Shown: positions 43,996 through 51,363 of the stretch, in pieces
How positions within the stretch are numbered: the first letter of the stretch is position 1
How the letters are laid out: the number at the start of each line of letters is the position of its first letter
Source of the DNA: Terracoccus luteus
GTDB lineage: Bacteria > Actinomycetota > Actinomycetes > Actinomycetales > Dermatophilaceae
Direction of reading: 5' to 3'
DNA length: 64,000 nt
Assembly: GCF_003635045.1 (NCBI RefSeq)
Contig: NZ_RBXT01000001.1
Location: 2,666,001 to 2,730,000 of the forward strand
Notes under the pieces: model-generated
What the model saw: the letters and a program-made list of their open reading frames with translations, nothing else
Told to the model about the DNA's origin: nothing
Database searches by the model: none
Program-made: the position numbers and the translations under genes

Positions 43996-44790
43996 TCAGG
44001 CCCCGTGCCGGGTCGAGTTCGCGTCGATGGCGTCGTGCACGTACTGCGCGAGCCCGGGCTCGAGCTGCTCGAACGTCGCGGTGAAGCGCGGGTCGCCGAC
44101 GTAGAGCTCGGCGAGGTTGCGGTGCCAGGCGTGCGACACGTCGTAGAACCGTTCCTCGATGTGGCGACGGTGGGCCTCGGCGGCGTCCATCGCGGCGTCG
44201 CCGTCGGCGGGCACGCCCGACCGCTTGGCGGTGACGAAGGCGGCGTTGACGGCATCCGCCTCCTGCTTGACCTGCGCCCAGTCGGCCTTCGTGTAGCGGC
44301 TCGTGCGCGCCTGCGACTGGCGCCACTGGTCGGTCTCGCCCCAGCGCTCCTGCGCCTCCTGCTGGTACTCGTCCTTGAAACCGTCGCCGAAGAGCTCCTT
44401 GAGGTCGTCGGTCGTGGCGGGGGTGTCGGTCATCTCTCTCTCCAGTGCTCGGTCGATGGCCGCGACGAGCTCGGTGAGCTCGCCCAGCCGGGACATGACC
44501 GTGGCGCGTTGACGCCGCAGGTGCTCGGCCGCGTCCTCGCCGCCGTCGAGCAGCTCGGCGATGCGGTCGAGGGGCAGCTCGAGCCGCCGGTAGACGACCA
44601 CCTGCTGCAGCCGCGCGAGGTCGTCGCCGGTGTAGAGGCGGTAGCCCGCCGCGGTGCGCCCGCTCGGCACGAGCAGCCCGATCTCGTCGTAGTGGTGCAG
44701 CGTGCGCACCGTGACGCCGAACCGCTGGGCCACCTGGCCCACCGTCAACGGCTCCACCGTCGTGCCCACCTGCAGCGTCCTCCCGGTCAT
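43996..44790 (-). CDS. MerR-family regulator with TipAS antibiotic-recognition domain
   Basis: The 264-residue protein has an N-terminal MerR helix-turn-helix and wing (LTVGQVAQRFGVTVRTLHHYDEIGLLVPSGRTAAGYRLYTGDDLARLQQ region, residues 15-65), a coiled-coil dimer helix, and a C-terminal TipAS domain (about 150-264) that in Streptomyces TipAL binds thiopeptide antibiotics. The ATG at 44790 is preferred over GTG 44811 because the MerR-type promoter at 44797-44827 places transcription start on it. No effector target gene other than itself is visible. Confidence 0.9.
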   Translation of the reverse strand: MTGRTLQVGTTVEPLTVGQVAQRFGVTVRTLHHYDEIGLLVPSGRTAAGYRLYTGDDLARLQQVVVYRRLELPLDRIAELLDGGEDAAEHLRRQRATVMSRLGELTELVAAIDRALEREMTDTPATTDDLKELFGDGFKDEYQQEAQERWGETDQWRQSQARTSRYTKADWAQVKQEADAVNAAFVTAKRSGVPADGDAAMDAAEAHRRHIEERFYDVSHAWHRNLAELYVGDPRFTATFEQLEPGLAQYVHDAIDANSTRHGA

Positions 44791-44796
44791 GAGACG

Positions 44797-44827
44797 AGCG
44801 TGGCCCCTCACGTCGCGTGAGGGTCAA
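44797..44827 (-). promoter_or_regulatory. MerR-type promoter and operator
   Basis: On the minus strand TTGACC (44822-44827) and CACGCT (44797-44802) are 19 bp apart, the overlong spacer typical of MerR-activated promoters. The palindrome CCCTCACG-N3-CGTGAGGG at 44805-44823 fills it. The -10 ends 6 nt before the ATG, so the transcript is probably leaderless. Confidence 0.75.
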
Positions 44828-44925
44828 GCCGGCGGCAGGCACGTCCACGACGGCCACGTCGAGGATGCCGGGAACCGCACTCCCGCAGGCCCGCTCGCCC
44901 CCAGCCTAGGCCGGCACCCACCCCC

Positions 44926-44931
44926 TAGGGT
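44926..44931 (+). promoter_or_regulatory. -10 box of the dimethylargininase gene
   Basis: TAGGGT lies 7 nt before the GTG at 44939. GAGG in between could add weak ribosome binding. Confidence 0.5.
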
Positions 44932-44938
44932 GAGGTGC

Positions 44939-45709
44939 GTGCACCGTCGCCTCGCGCTCGTCCGCCGCCCGTCGCCCTCGCTCGCCGACGGGATCGTCAC
45001 GCACCTCGAGCGAGCGGCGTCGGTCGACGCGGACCTCGCCCTGCGCCAGTGGCAGGAGTACGTGGCGGTGCTGCAGCGCAGCGGCTGGCAGGTCGTGGAG
45101 GCGCCCCCGGCCGACGACTGCCCCGACGGCGTCTTCGTCGAGGACCAGGTCGTGGTGCACGGCGACGTCGCCGTCCTCTGCCGCTCGGGGGCACCCGAGC
45201 GGCGGCCGGAGCAGGCCGGTCTGGCAGAGGTGCTCGAGGGCCTCGGGTACCGGACGGTCGCGGTCGAGGCGCCGGCGACGCTCGACGGCGGCGACGTCCT
45301 CAAGCACGGGCCAGACGCGTGGGTCGGGGTCGGCGGTCGCAGCGACGAGGCCGGCGCGGCCCGGCTGGCGGCGGCCCTCGAGGGGCACCGCGTCACGGTG
45401 CGCCCGGTCCGTGGCACCCGGGCCCTGCACCTGAAGTCGGCCGTGACGATGCTGCCGCTGGGCGCCGCCATCGGCTGGGAGCCGGCCGTCGCCGACCCGT
45501 CGGTGTGGCGCGAGTTCGTCTCCGCCCCGGAGGAACCCGGAGCGCACGTCGTGCTCCTCGGCGGCATGTCCCTGCTCATGTCGGCGGCCGCGCCGCGGAC
45601 CGCCAACCTGCTGCGGGGCGCCGGACACGACGTCACCCTCGTCGACATATCCGAGTTCGAGAAGCTCGAGGGCTGCGTCACCTGCCTGTCGGTGCGCCTG
45701 CGCGGCTGA
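44939..45709 (+). CDS. Dimethylargininase (DDAH, amidinotransferase family)
   Basis: The 256-residue pentein-fold enzyme should hydrolyse N-methylated arginines to citrulline and methylamines. The substrate-binding FVEDQVVVHGDVAVLCRSGAPERRPE, VEAPATLDGGDVLKHG, the catalytic His in TRALHLKSAVTML, and the nucleophilic Cys in KLEGCVTCLSVRLRG at the C-terminus fit DDAH. Arginine deiminase is excluded by length. GTG 44939 is supported by the TAGGGT box. No downstream partner is on the same transcript. Confidence 0.9.
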   Translation: MHRRLALVRRPSPSLADGIVTHLERAASVDADLALRQWQEYVAVLQRSGWQVVEAPPADDCPDGVFVEDQVVVHGDVAVLCRSGAPERRPEQAGLAEVLEGLGYRTVAVEAPATLDGGDVLKHGPDAWVGVGGRSDEAGAARLAAALEGHRVTVRPVRGTRALHLKSAVTMLPLGAAIGWEPAVADPSVWREFVSAPEEPGAHVVLLGGMSLLMSAAAPRTANLLRGAGHDVTLVDISEFEKLEGCVTCLSVRLRG

Positions 45710-45861
45710 GGGCGCAGCGCGACCGGGTACGTCTCCGGCGGACGACGGGTGGGCAGGTGGGTGGGCGGTCGGCGGCGCCGACACAGGTGCTGGCCCTCTG
45801 TTACGGTTGTTAAGCAGGTGAGCAACCGACCTAGCGAAAACCGTCAGACCAAGGAGCCGTC

Positions 45862-46683
45862 ATGAGCACTCTCACCCGTTCCGACCAGGTGCGGCGCATC
45901 GTCGTCGTGCTGGCGGAGGTCTTCTGCGTCGTGGGCACCCTCGTCGGCGTGGGCGTCCTCGGCACCGAGGTGTCGTCGACCTCCGGCGGTGCGCTGTCGG
46001 CCGACGCCACCCTCGTCGCCCCGGCCACCACGGCCTTCTCGATCTGGACGCCGATCTATGTCGGCCTGCTCGGCTACACCGTCTGGCAGTTCCTGCCCCG
46101 CAACGCCACCCGCGAGCGCATCCGCTCGACCGGCTGGCTCGCCGCGGCCTCGATGGTCCTCAACGCCGGCTGGCTGCTCGTCACCCAGCAGGGCTGGATC
46201 TGGGGCAGCGTCGTCGTCATCCTCGCCCTGGCCGTCACGCTCGGCCTGCTCATGCAGCGCCTGCACCGCGAGCCCGCCCGCGACACCGTCGAGAAGGTGC
46301 TCGTCGACGGCACCTTCGGGCTCTACCTCGGCTGGGTCGCCGTCGCCACGTGCGCGAACGTCACGGCGGCCTTCGTCAGCTCGGGGGTGCAGCTCGGCGC
46401 CACCGCCGACCAGGTCGCCGCGGTCGTCGTCGTGCTCGTCGCCGGCGCGCTCGGCGTCCTCTTCGCCATGCGCTTCGGCGGCCGCTGGGCCGTCGCCGCC
46501 GCGATGGCCTGGGGCCTGGCGTGGATCGCCGTCGGCCGCCTCACCGACCAGCCCCGCTCGACCGCAACCGCCGTGGCCGCCCTCGTCGCCGCCGTCGTCG
46601 TCGTGGCCGCCGCGGTGCGGTACCACCGGGGCGACGCCGTCGCGCAGGCCCCCTCGCGCCGCCGCTCCCCCGCCACCGCCTGA
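45862..46683 (+). CDS. TspO/MBR-like (tryptophan-rich sensory) membrane protein
   Basis: The 273-residue protein has seven or eight predicted helices. FSIWTPIYVGLLGYTVWQFLP matches the W-x-PIY signature of TspO homologues, and MVLNAGWLLVTQQGWIWGS and GLYLGWVAVATCANVTAAF fit the second half of the long actinobacterial form. TspO proteins bind porphyrins or sterols and respond to light or oxidative stress. AAGGAG precedes ATG 45862. The upstream area has CGGTTG/CAACCG (45804-45809 and 45823-45828), a possible operator. The FAD oxidoreductase downstream is a plausible functional partner. Confidence 0.72.
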   Translation: MSTLTRSDQVRRIVVVLAEVFCVVGTLVGVGVLGTEVSSTSGGALSADATLVAPATTAFSIWTPIYVGLLGYTVWQFLPRNATRERIRSTGWLAAASMVLNAGWLLVTQQGWIWGSVVVILALAVTLGLLMQRLHREPARDTVEKVLVDGTFGLYLGWVAVATCANVTAAFVSSGVQLGATADQVAAVVVVLVAGALGVLFAMRFGGRWAVAAAMAWGLAWIAVGRLTDQPRSTATAVAALVAAVVVVAAAVRYHRGDAVAQAPSRRRSPATA

Positions 46684-46713
46684 CCCGTCGAGAGGACGCC
46701 TGGCCCCCGTCGA
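46683..46713 (+). repeat. Stop-associated repeat, two units after the TspO-like gene
   Basis: ACCCGTCGAGAGG begins at the stop codon (46681), and CCCCGTCGAGTGG follows; the TCGA cores at 46688 and 46710 are 22 bp apart. Confidence 0.75.
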
Positions 46714-46775
46714 GTGGTCACCCGGCCGTCGCTCGGCAGGGGGTCGGCGCACCGGCGTCGCCCGGGCCCGGCAAC

Positions 46776-46781
46776 TAGGGT
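46776..46781 (+). promoter_or_regulatory. -10 box of the FAD oxidoreductase gene
   Basis: TAGGGT lies 6 nt before the ATG at 46788 and no Shine-Dalgarno is present. Confidence 0.5.
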
Positions 46782-46787
46782 CGGCGC

Positions 46788-48047
46788 ATGAGCCGCACCC
46801 CCAGCTGTGACGTCGTCGTCGTCGGTGCGGGCCTCGCCGGGCTGGCCTGCGCCCGCCGCCTCACCGGGCTCGGTCGCGAGGTCGTCGTGCTCGAGGCGTC
46901 GGATGCCGTGGGCGGCCGGGTCCGCACGGACGTCGTCGACGGGTTCCGCTGCGACCGCGGCTTCCAGGTGCTCAACCCGGCCTACCCGGCGGTCGAGCAG
47001 CTCGTCGACGTCGACGCGCTGGCGATGCGCTCGTTCGGCGCGGGGGTGCTCGTCCGCCGCGGCGACAGGCTCGTCACCGTGGCCGACCCCCGGCGCGAGC
47101 CCCGGCTGCTCGGCGCGACGCTGCGCAGCGGCTACGTGCGACCGCTCGAGCTCGTGGCCCTCGCCCGGTGGGCCGGGCAGGCCCTCGTCGCCCCCGGACG
47201 CTCCAAGCGTGGCCGCGACCGGTCGCTCGCCGGCTCCTTCGACGACGCGGGCGTGACGGGCCGGCTGCGGCACGAGGTGCTCGAGCGCTTCCTCGACGGC
47301 GTCCTCGTCGAGAGCCGCGGCGAGACCTCCGCCACCTACGTCAGGCTGCTCGTGCGCAGCTTCGCCCTCGGCCGGCCGGGGGTGCCCGCCCTCGGCATGC
47401 AGTCGCTGCCCGAGCAGCTCGCCGCCCCCCTCGCCGACCGCGTGCAGCTCGATCGCCCCGTCGAGACGGTCGAGCGCGCCGAAGAAGGCTGGACGGTACG
47501 CGCCGCCGGGGCCACGACGACGGCCCGCGCTGTCGTCGTCGCCACCGACCCCCTCACGGCCGCCGACCTCACCCCGCTGCCCGCACCGGCGGTGAACGGG
47601 CTGACGACGTGGTGGTTCGAGGCACCCGAGCCGCCCACCCGGCATCCGCTCGTGGCCGTCGACGGGGACCGGCTCGCGGGCGGCCGCCCGCGCGGACCCG
47701 TCGTCAACTCCACCGTCATGACGAACGCCGCGCCCACCTACGCACCGCAGGGTCGCCACCTTGTCGAGGCGACGACGCTGCACGGCGAGGGACCGGCGTC
47801 GGAGGCGCAGGTGCGTCCCCACCTCGCGACCCTGTGGGGCAGGCCGACGACCGACTGGCGCGTCGTCACGAGGCACGACGTCGACCTCGCCCTCCCGGCC
47901 TTCCCCGCCGGCCGGCCGCTGCGCTCACCCGTCGACCTCGGCGACGGCCGCTTCGTCTGCGGCGACCACCGTGACACGCCCTCGATCCAGGGCGCGCTCG
48001 TCTCGGGCCGCCGCACCGCCGAACGGGTGCACACGGCCCTCGGCTGA
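46788..48047 (+). CDS. FAD-dependent oxidoreductase (amine oxidase / phytoene-desaturase-like)
   Basis: The 419-residue protein has the FAD motif CDVVVVGAGLAGLACARRLTGLGREVVVLEASDAVGGRVRTD at residues 7-48, followed by GFRCDRGFQVLNPAYP, and ends with the second FAD loop FVCGDHRDTPSIQGALVSGRRTAERV. This outline fits flavin-containing amine oxidases and desaturases; the substrate is unknown. The protein has no membrane helix. Start is supported by the TAGGGT box. Gene order suggests but does not prove a link with the TspO-like protein. Confidence 0.85.
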   Translation: MSRTPSCDVVVVGAGLAGLACARRLTGLGREVVVLEASDAVGGRVRTDVVDGFRCDRGFQVLNPAYPAVEQLVDVDALAMRSFGAGVLVRRGDRLVTVADPRREPRLLGATLRSGYVRPLELVALARWAGQALVAPGRSKRGRDRSLAGSFDDAGVTGRLRHEVLERFLDGVLVESRGETSATYVRLLVRSFALGRPGVPALGMQSLPEQLAAPLADRVQLDRPVETVERAEEGWTVRAAGATTTARAVVVATDPLTAADLTPLPAPAVNGLTTWWFEAPEPPTRHPLVAVDGDRLAGGRPRGPVVNSTVMTNAAPTYAPQGRHLVEATTLHGEGPASEAQVRPHLATLWGRPTTDWRVVTRHDVDLALPAFPAGRPLRSPVDLGDGRFVCGDHRDTPSIQGALVSGRRTAERVHTALG

Positions 48048-48298
48048 CGCCACCGCGAGATCAGATGCCGGCCGGTGGAGGTTCGTCGCTGGCCACGCAG
48101 CCACCACGATCCTCCACGGGCCTCCGACGCGCGCGCGGCGAGGCCCGGTCGTGGCCGCATCTCGCAGCATCGCCACAGGGTCGTCAGAAACTTATTCAAG
48201 AAAGTTGTGCAGAAGTGCATCCGAACTGATGCGTGCGGCGGAAGAGGGGGCAAGGACCGTCGCCGACGACGGGCCCCTCCCCCAGGAAGGACCCCCGC
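48048..48298. promoter_or_regulatory. Control region of the FAS1/sortase locus
   Basis: The 251-bp gap holds an unusually AT-rich stretch (about 48186-48226) with a GCATC/GATGC inverted repeat near 48220, and AGGAAGGA before the FAS1 ATG. A GTGGAGG/CCTCCAC pair near 48075 and 48113 may end the upstream transcript. I could not identify a SigK-type promoter with confidence. Confidence 0.4.
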
Positions 48299-48973
48299 AT
48301 GATGAAGAAGCGCCACCTCGTACCGCTCACGGCCGCGCTGGCCGGGGCGCTCGCGGTTCCCGCGGCCCTCGCTGCGCCTGCCTCGGCAGTGACCGTCACC
48401 CGCGCCACCGCCGCCTCCGACACCGGTACGACCAGCCTCGCCGAGGTGCTGCTCGCCGACGGCGACGAGTTCGACGGCAACTGGCAGGACTACGACATCC
48501 TCACCCAGGCCGTGCTCGCGGTCCTCGCGGCCAAGCCCGACAGCCCCGTCAAGGTGCTGACCCAGGGTGACGTCGCCCTCACCGCCTTCCTCCCCAGCGA
48601 CCGCGCCTTCCAGGGCCTCGCCAAGGACCTGACGAAGCGCGGCTACGGCACCGAGCAGAAGGTCTTCGACGCCCTCGTCGCAGCCGTCGGCGTCGACACC
48701 ATCGAGCAGGTCCTGCTCTACCACGTCATCCCCGGCGCCACGATCGACTCCAAGACCGCGCTGAAGTCCGACAACGCCGTGCTCACGACGGCCCTGCCGG
48801 GCGCGACGATCAAGGTCGACGTCCTCTCCCGCTTCCTCAAGCTCGTCCAGCTCAAGGACGCCGACCCCAACGACGTCAACGCCTTCCTCAACTACCGGGC
48901 GCTCGACATCAACAAGGGCAACGCGCAGATCGCCCACGGCGTCACCTCCGTCATGCGCCCGGCCGACCTCTGA
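48299..48973 (+). CDS. Secreted fasciclin (FAS1) domain protein
   Basis: The 224-residue protein has a clear signal peptide (MMKKRHLVPLTAALAGALAVPAALAAPASA) and one FAS1 domain: YDILTQAVLAVLAA, the H1 box-like VALTAFLPSDRAFQGLAKDL, VLLYHVIPGATIDSKTAL and, at the C-terminus, INKGNAQIAHGVTSVMRPADL. FAS1 proteins mediate adhesion or matrix contacts. Its layout resembles mycobacterial MPT70/MPT83, whose genes adjoin sigK-rskA. There is no membrane anchor or sorting signal at the C-terminus, so it is probably released or bound non-covalently. AGGAAGGA lies 7 nt before the ATG. Confidence 0.9.
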   Translation: MMKKRHLVPLTAALAGALAVPAALAAPASAVTVTRATAASDTGTTSLAEVLLADGDEFDGNWQDYDILTQAVLAVLAAKPDSPVKVLTQGDVALTAFLPSDRAFQGLAKDLTKRGYGTEQKVFDALVAAVGVDTIEQVLLYHVIPGATIDSKTALKSDNAVLTTALPGATIKVDVLSRFLKLVQLKDADPNDVNAFLNYRALDINKGNAQIAHGVTSVMRPADL

Positions 48974-49123
48974 CCGGTCCGGCCCACCGGCACCACACCT
49001 GCACCACTCCTGCACCACAGCTCGGCGCGGCTCCCCCGGGACCCCGCCACCCGGCATCCGCCACCCGGCGCCGTGCCAGCACCCCGAGAAATCGCAGAAC
49101 AGCCCCGAAAGGCAGCCCTCACC

Positions 49124-49933
49124 ATGAAGACCGTCCGTATCGCCGCCGTCACGATGCTCGCCCTCGCCCCCCTTGGCATGGCCACCACCGCCCACGCCGC
49201 CGGCGAGTCCGCCGTCTCCGTCCTGCACGCCGTGCCGGGCGCCACCGTCGACGTCTACGCCAACGGCAAGGCCCTGCTCACCGACTTCAAGCCCGGCACC
49301 CTCACCGACCCGGTGATGCTCGCCGAGGGCAGCTACGACCTCAAGGTCGTCGCGGCCGGTGACGGAGCCGACGGCAAGGCCATCGTCGAGGCCAAGGACG
49401 TCGCCGTCCCGGCCGACGCCAACATCACCGTCGTCGCCCACCTCACCGCCGACGGCGCCCCGGCGCTGACGCCCTACGTCAACGACACCTCGAGCGTCCC
49501 GGCCGGCCAGGCCCGCCTGACCGTGCGCCACGACGCCGCGGCCCCGGCCGTCGACGTCCGCGCCAACGGCGAGGTCGCCCTCAAGGGCCTGACCAACCCC
49601 AAGGAGGCCAAGGCGGTCGTCCCGGCCGGCACCATCTCGGCCGACGTCGTGCTCGCGGGCACCGACACCGTCGCCATCGGCCCGGCCGACGTCAGCCTCA
49701 AGGAGGGCACGAACACCATCGTGTACGCCTGGGGCAGCGCGGCCGACAAGAACCTCATGCTCGCGACGCAGGTCGTCGGCGGCATGAGCTCGGCGCCGGG
49801 TGGGGTCAACGCGGGTGGCAGCGGCCAGGCCGCCGCCGCCTCGAACGAGGCCGGTCGCTACCTCGCCATCGCGGGGGCGGCTGCCCTCGCCGGTGGGGTC
49901 GTGCTCGTCAGCCGTCGCAAGGCGACCCGCTGA
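49124..49933 (+). CDS. Secreted DUF4397 protein with C-terminal membrane anchor
   Basis: The 269-residue protein has a signal peptide (MKTVRIAAVTMLALAPLGMATTAHA) and two DUF4397 beta-sandwich repeats: AVSVLHAVPGATVDVYANGKALLTDF near residue 29 and ARLTVRHDAAAPAVDVRANGEVALKGL near 128. A Gly/Ala/Ser linker, a hydrophobic helix (YLAIAGAAALAGGVVLVS) and the basic tail RRKATR follow. This end looks like a cell-wall sorting signal, yet no LPXTG-like motif precedes the helix. It is the likeliest partner of the sortase whose gene starts 1 nt after its stop. Confidence 0.9.
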   Translation: MKTVRIAAVTMLALAPLGMATTAHAAGESAVSVLHAVPGATVDVYANGKALLTDFKPGTLTDPVMLAEGSYDLKVVAAGDGADGKAIVEAKDVAVPADANITVVAHLTADGAPALTPYVNDTSSVPAGQARLTVRHDAAAPAVDVRANGEVALKGLTNPKEAKAVVPAGTISADVVLAGTDTVAIGPADVSLKEGTNTIVYAWGSAADKNLMLATQVVGGMSSAPGGVNAGGSGQAAAASNEAGRYLAIAGAAALAGGVVLVSRRKATR

Positions 49934-49934
49934 C

Positions 49935-50708
49935 ATGAGCACGACAGGCTCGCGCGGGAGGGTGGTGGCTGCCCTGTCCGCCGCCCTCCTCGCGGGCTCG
50001 CTCACGGCGTGGGTCACTCGCCCGGCGGCGAACGCCGACGGCCTCCACGGGCCGTCGCTCGCCCATCCGAGCCAGGCGGTGACGTCGACGACCACGCCGG
50101 CACGGGGTGGCACGGCCGGTGACAGCTCCCCGGCCGTGCCACCCACGGGTGACACGCGGGCGGATGCCGGGTCGTCGGCATCGCCCGACGCCCGGGTCCC
50201 TCGGGGCTCGGGCACCACCCCCCTGCTCGGACGGCCGCTGGCCCAGGCGCCCGCCTCGACCGCCCCCGTGCCGACGCGCTTCCGCATCGACCGGCTCGGC
50301 ATCGACATGCAGGTGCTGCCCGAGGGGGTGGCCCGTGACGGCGAGATGGCGCTGGCGCCCGACCCGGCCGACGTCGGCTGGTACCGCTACGGGCCTCGAC
50401 CCGGTGACGCCCAGGGCGCCGCGGTGCTCGCCGCCCACGTCGACAACGTCGGCTACGGCGTGGGTCCGCTCGCCGCGCTGCACACCCTGCGCGACGGCGA
50501 CGTTCTCACCGTCGTCTCCGGAGGCCAGACCCGCCGCTACGCCGTCGAGAGCGTCGACTCGATCGAGAAGACGACGCTCGACCTCGGCGCCCTCTTCACC
50601 CGCTCCGGCCCCCCGCGCCTGCACGTCGTCACCTGCGGCGGGACCTTCGACCAGGAACGTCGCCGCTATGACCGCAACGTCGTTGTCGTGGCCGTACCGA
50701 TCCGCTGA
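49935..50708 (+). CDS. Class F sortase
   Basis: The 257-residue protein has an N-terminal signal-anchor (VVAALSAALLAGSLTAWV), a long Thr/Pro/Ala linker to about residue 112, and a sortase beta-barrel: RFRIDRLGIDMQVLPEGVARDGEMAL, VGWYRYGPRPGDAQGAAVLAAHVDN, and LHVVTCGGTFDQERRRYDRNVVVVAVP. The catalytic triad is His168, Cys234 and Arg247. The WYRYGPRPG and TCGG motifs mark class F. Sortases cleave a sorting motif and attach proteins to the wall. No LPXTG protein is in the window. It starts 1 nt after the DUF4397 stop, so the two are co-translated. Confidence 0.92.
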   Translation: MSTTGSRGRVVAALSAALLAGSLTAWVTRPAANADGLHGPSLAHPSQAVTSTTTPARGGTAGDSSPAVPPTGDTRADAGSSASPDARVPRGSGTTPLLGRPLAQAPASTAPVPTRFRIDRLGIDMQVLPEGVARDGEMALAPDPADVGWYRYGPRPGDAQGAAVLAAHVDNVGYGVGPLAALHTLRDGDVLTVVSGGQTRRYAVESVDSIEKTTLDLGALFTRSGPPRLHVVTCGGTFDQERRRYDRNVVVVAVPIR

Positions 50709-50726
50709 GCACGGCGTCCGCTGCTT

Positions 50727-50732
50727 TAGGGT
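50727..50732 (+). promoter_or_regulatory. -10 box of the sigK-like gene
   Basis: TAGGGT lies 7 nt before the GTG at 50740. This gives the sigma factor its own leaderless promoter besides read-through from the sortase gene. Confidence 0.5.
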
Positions 50733-50739
50733 GGGCCCC

Positions 50740-51363
50740 GTGCACGTGCACGACGACCCCGAGCTCGGCCCCGCCCCGGCGGACACCCGGCCCGACGCCC
50801 TGACCGACCCGCCCGTCGACGACGACAGCGCGCGGCTCGCCGCCGACCTCGCGGCCGGCTCCCAGGACGCCCTCGCCGCCATGTACGAGCGGTGGGGCTC
50901 GCTCGTGCACACCATCGCCTACCGCGCCCTCGGCGACCGTCACGACGCCGAGGACGTCACCCAGCAGGTGTTCGTCTCGGCCTGGAACGGCCGGCACAGC
51001 CTGCGACCGGAGGCCGGCTCGCTCGGCGCCTGGCTCGTCGGCATCACCAAGCACCGCATCGCGGACCTGCGCACCCAGCGGTACCGGGCGCACCGTAACC
51101 TGCAGGCGGTGGCGGCCGAGTCGGTGACGCGGCCGACCTCGGTCGACGACGACCTGGCCGAACGGCTGCTCATCGTGCACGAGCTCGAGCGCATCGGCGA
51201 TCCGCGGGCGACCGTGCTGCGAATGGCTTTCATCGAGGACCGCTCGCACGACGACATCGCCCGGGCCCTCGAGCTGCCCCTCGGCACGGTGAAGAGCCAC
51301 GTGCGCCGGGGTCTGACCCAGCTGAGACGACGACTTGAGGAGGTGCGACGTGCGACACCCTGA
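50740..51363 (+). CDS. sigK: ECF RNA polymerase sigma factor, SigK type
   Basis: The 207-residue sigma factor has region 2 (AMYERWGSLVHTIAYRALGDRHDAEDVTQQVFVSAWNGR) with the DAEDVTQQVF core-binding signature, and region 4 (RATVLRMAFIEDRSHDDIARALELPLGTVKSHVRRGLTQLRRRLEEV) with a helix-turn-helix that recognises -35 DNA. A 30-residue acidic N-terminal leader precedes region 2. The gene is followed by its zinc anti-sigma factor with a 14-nt overlap, which supports SigK identity by context. The likely regulon includes the FAS1 and DUF4397/sortase genes upstream. Confidence 0.85.
   Translation: MHVHDDPELGPAPADTRPDALTDPPVDDDSARLAADLAAGSQDALAAMYERWGSLVHTIAYRALGDRHDAEDVTQQVFVSAWNGRHSLRPEAGSLGAWLVGITKHRIADLRTQRYRAHRNLQAVAAESVTRPTSVDDDLAERLLIVHELERIGDPRATVLRMAFIEDRSHDDIARALELPLGTVKSHVRRGLTQLRRRLEEVRRATP

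Noticed and set aside
48048-48298. Confident SigK promoter before the FAS1 gene
   Set aside because: GCATCC is present near 48218, but I found no matching -10 element at the expected distance, and the motif is also part of a common genome-wide 7-mer.
47738-50308. 856-codon minus-strand open frame across FAS1 and DUF4397 genes
   Set aside because: It runs antisense through two signal-peptide genes and across intergenic DNA; no domain is visible.
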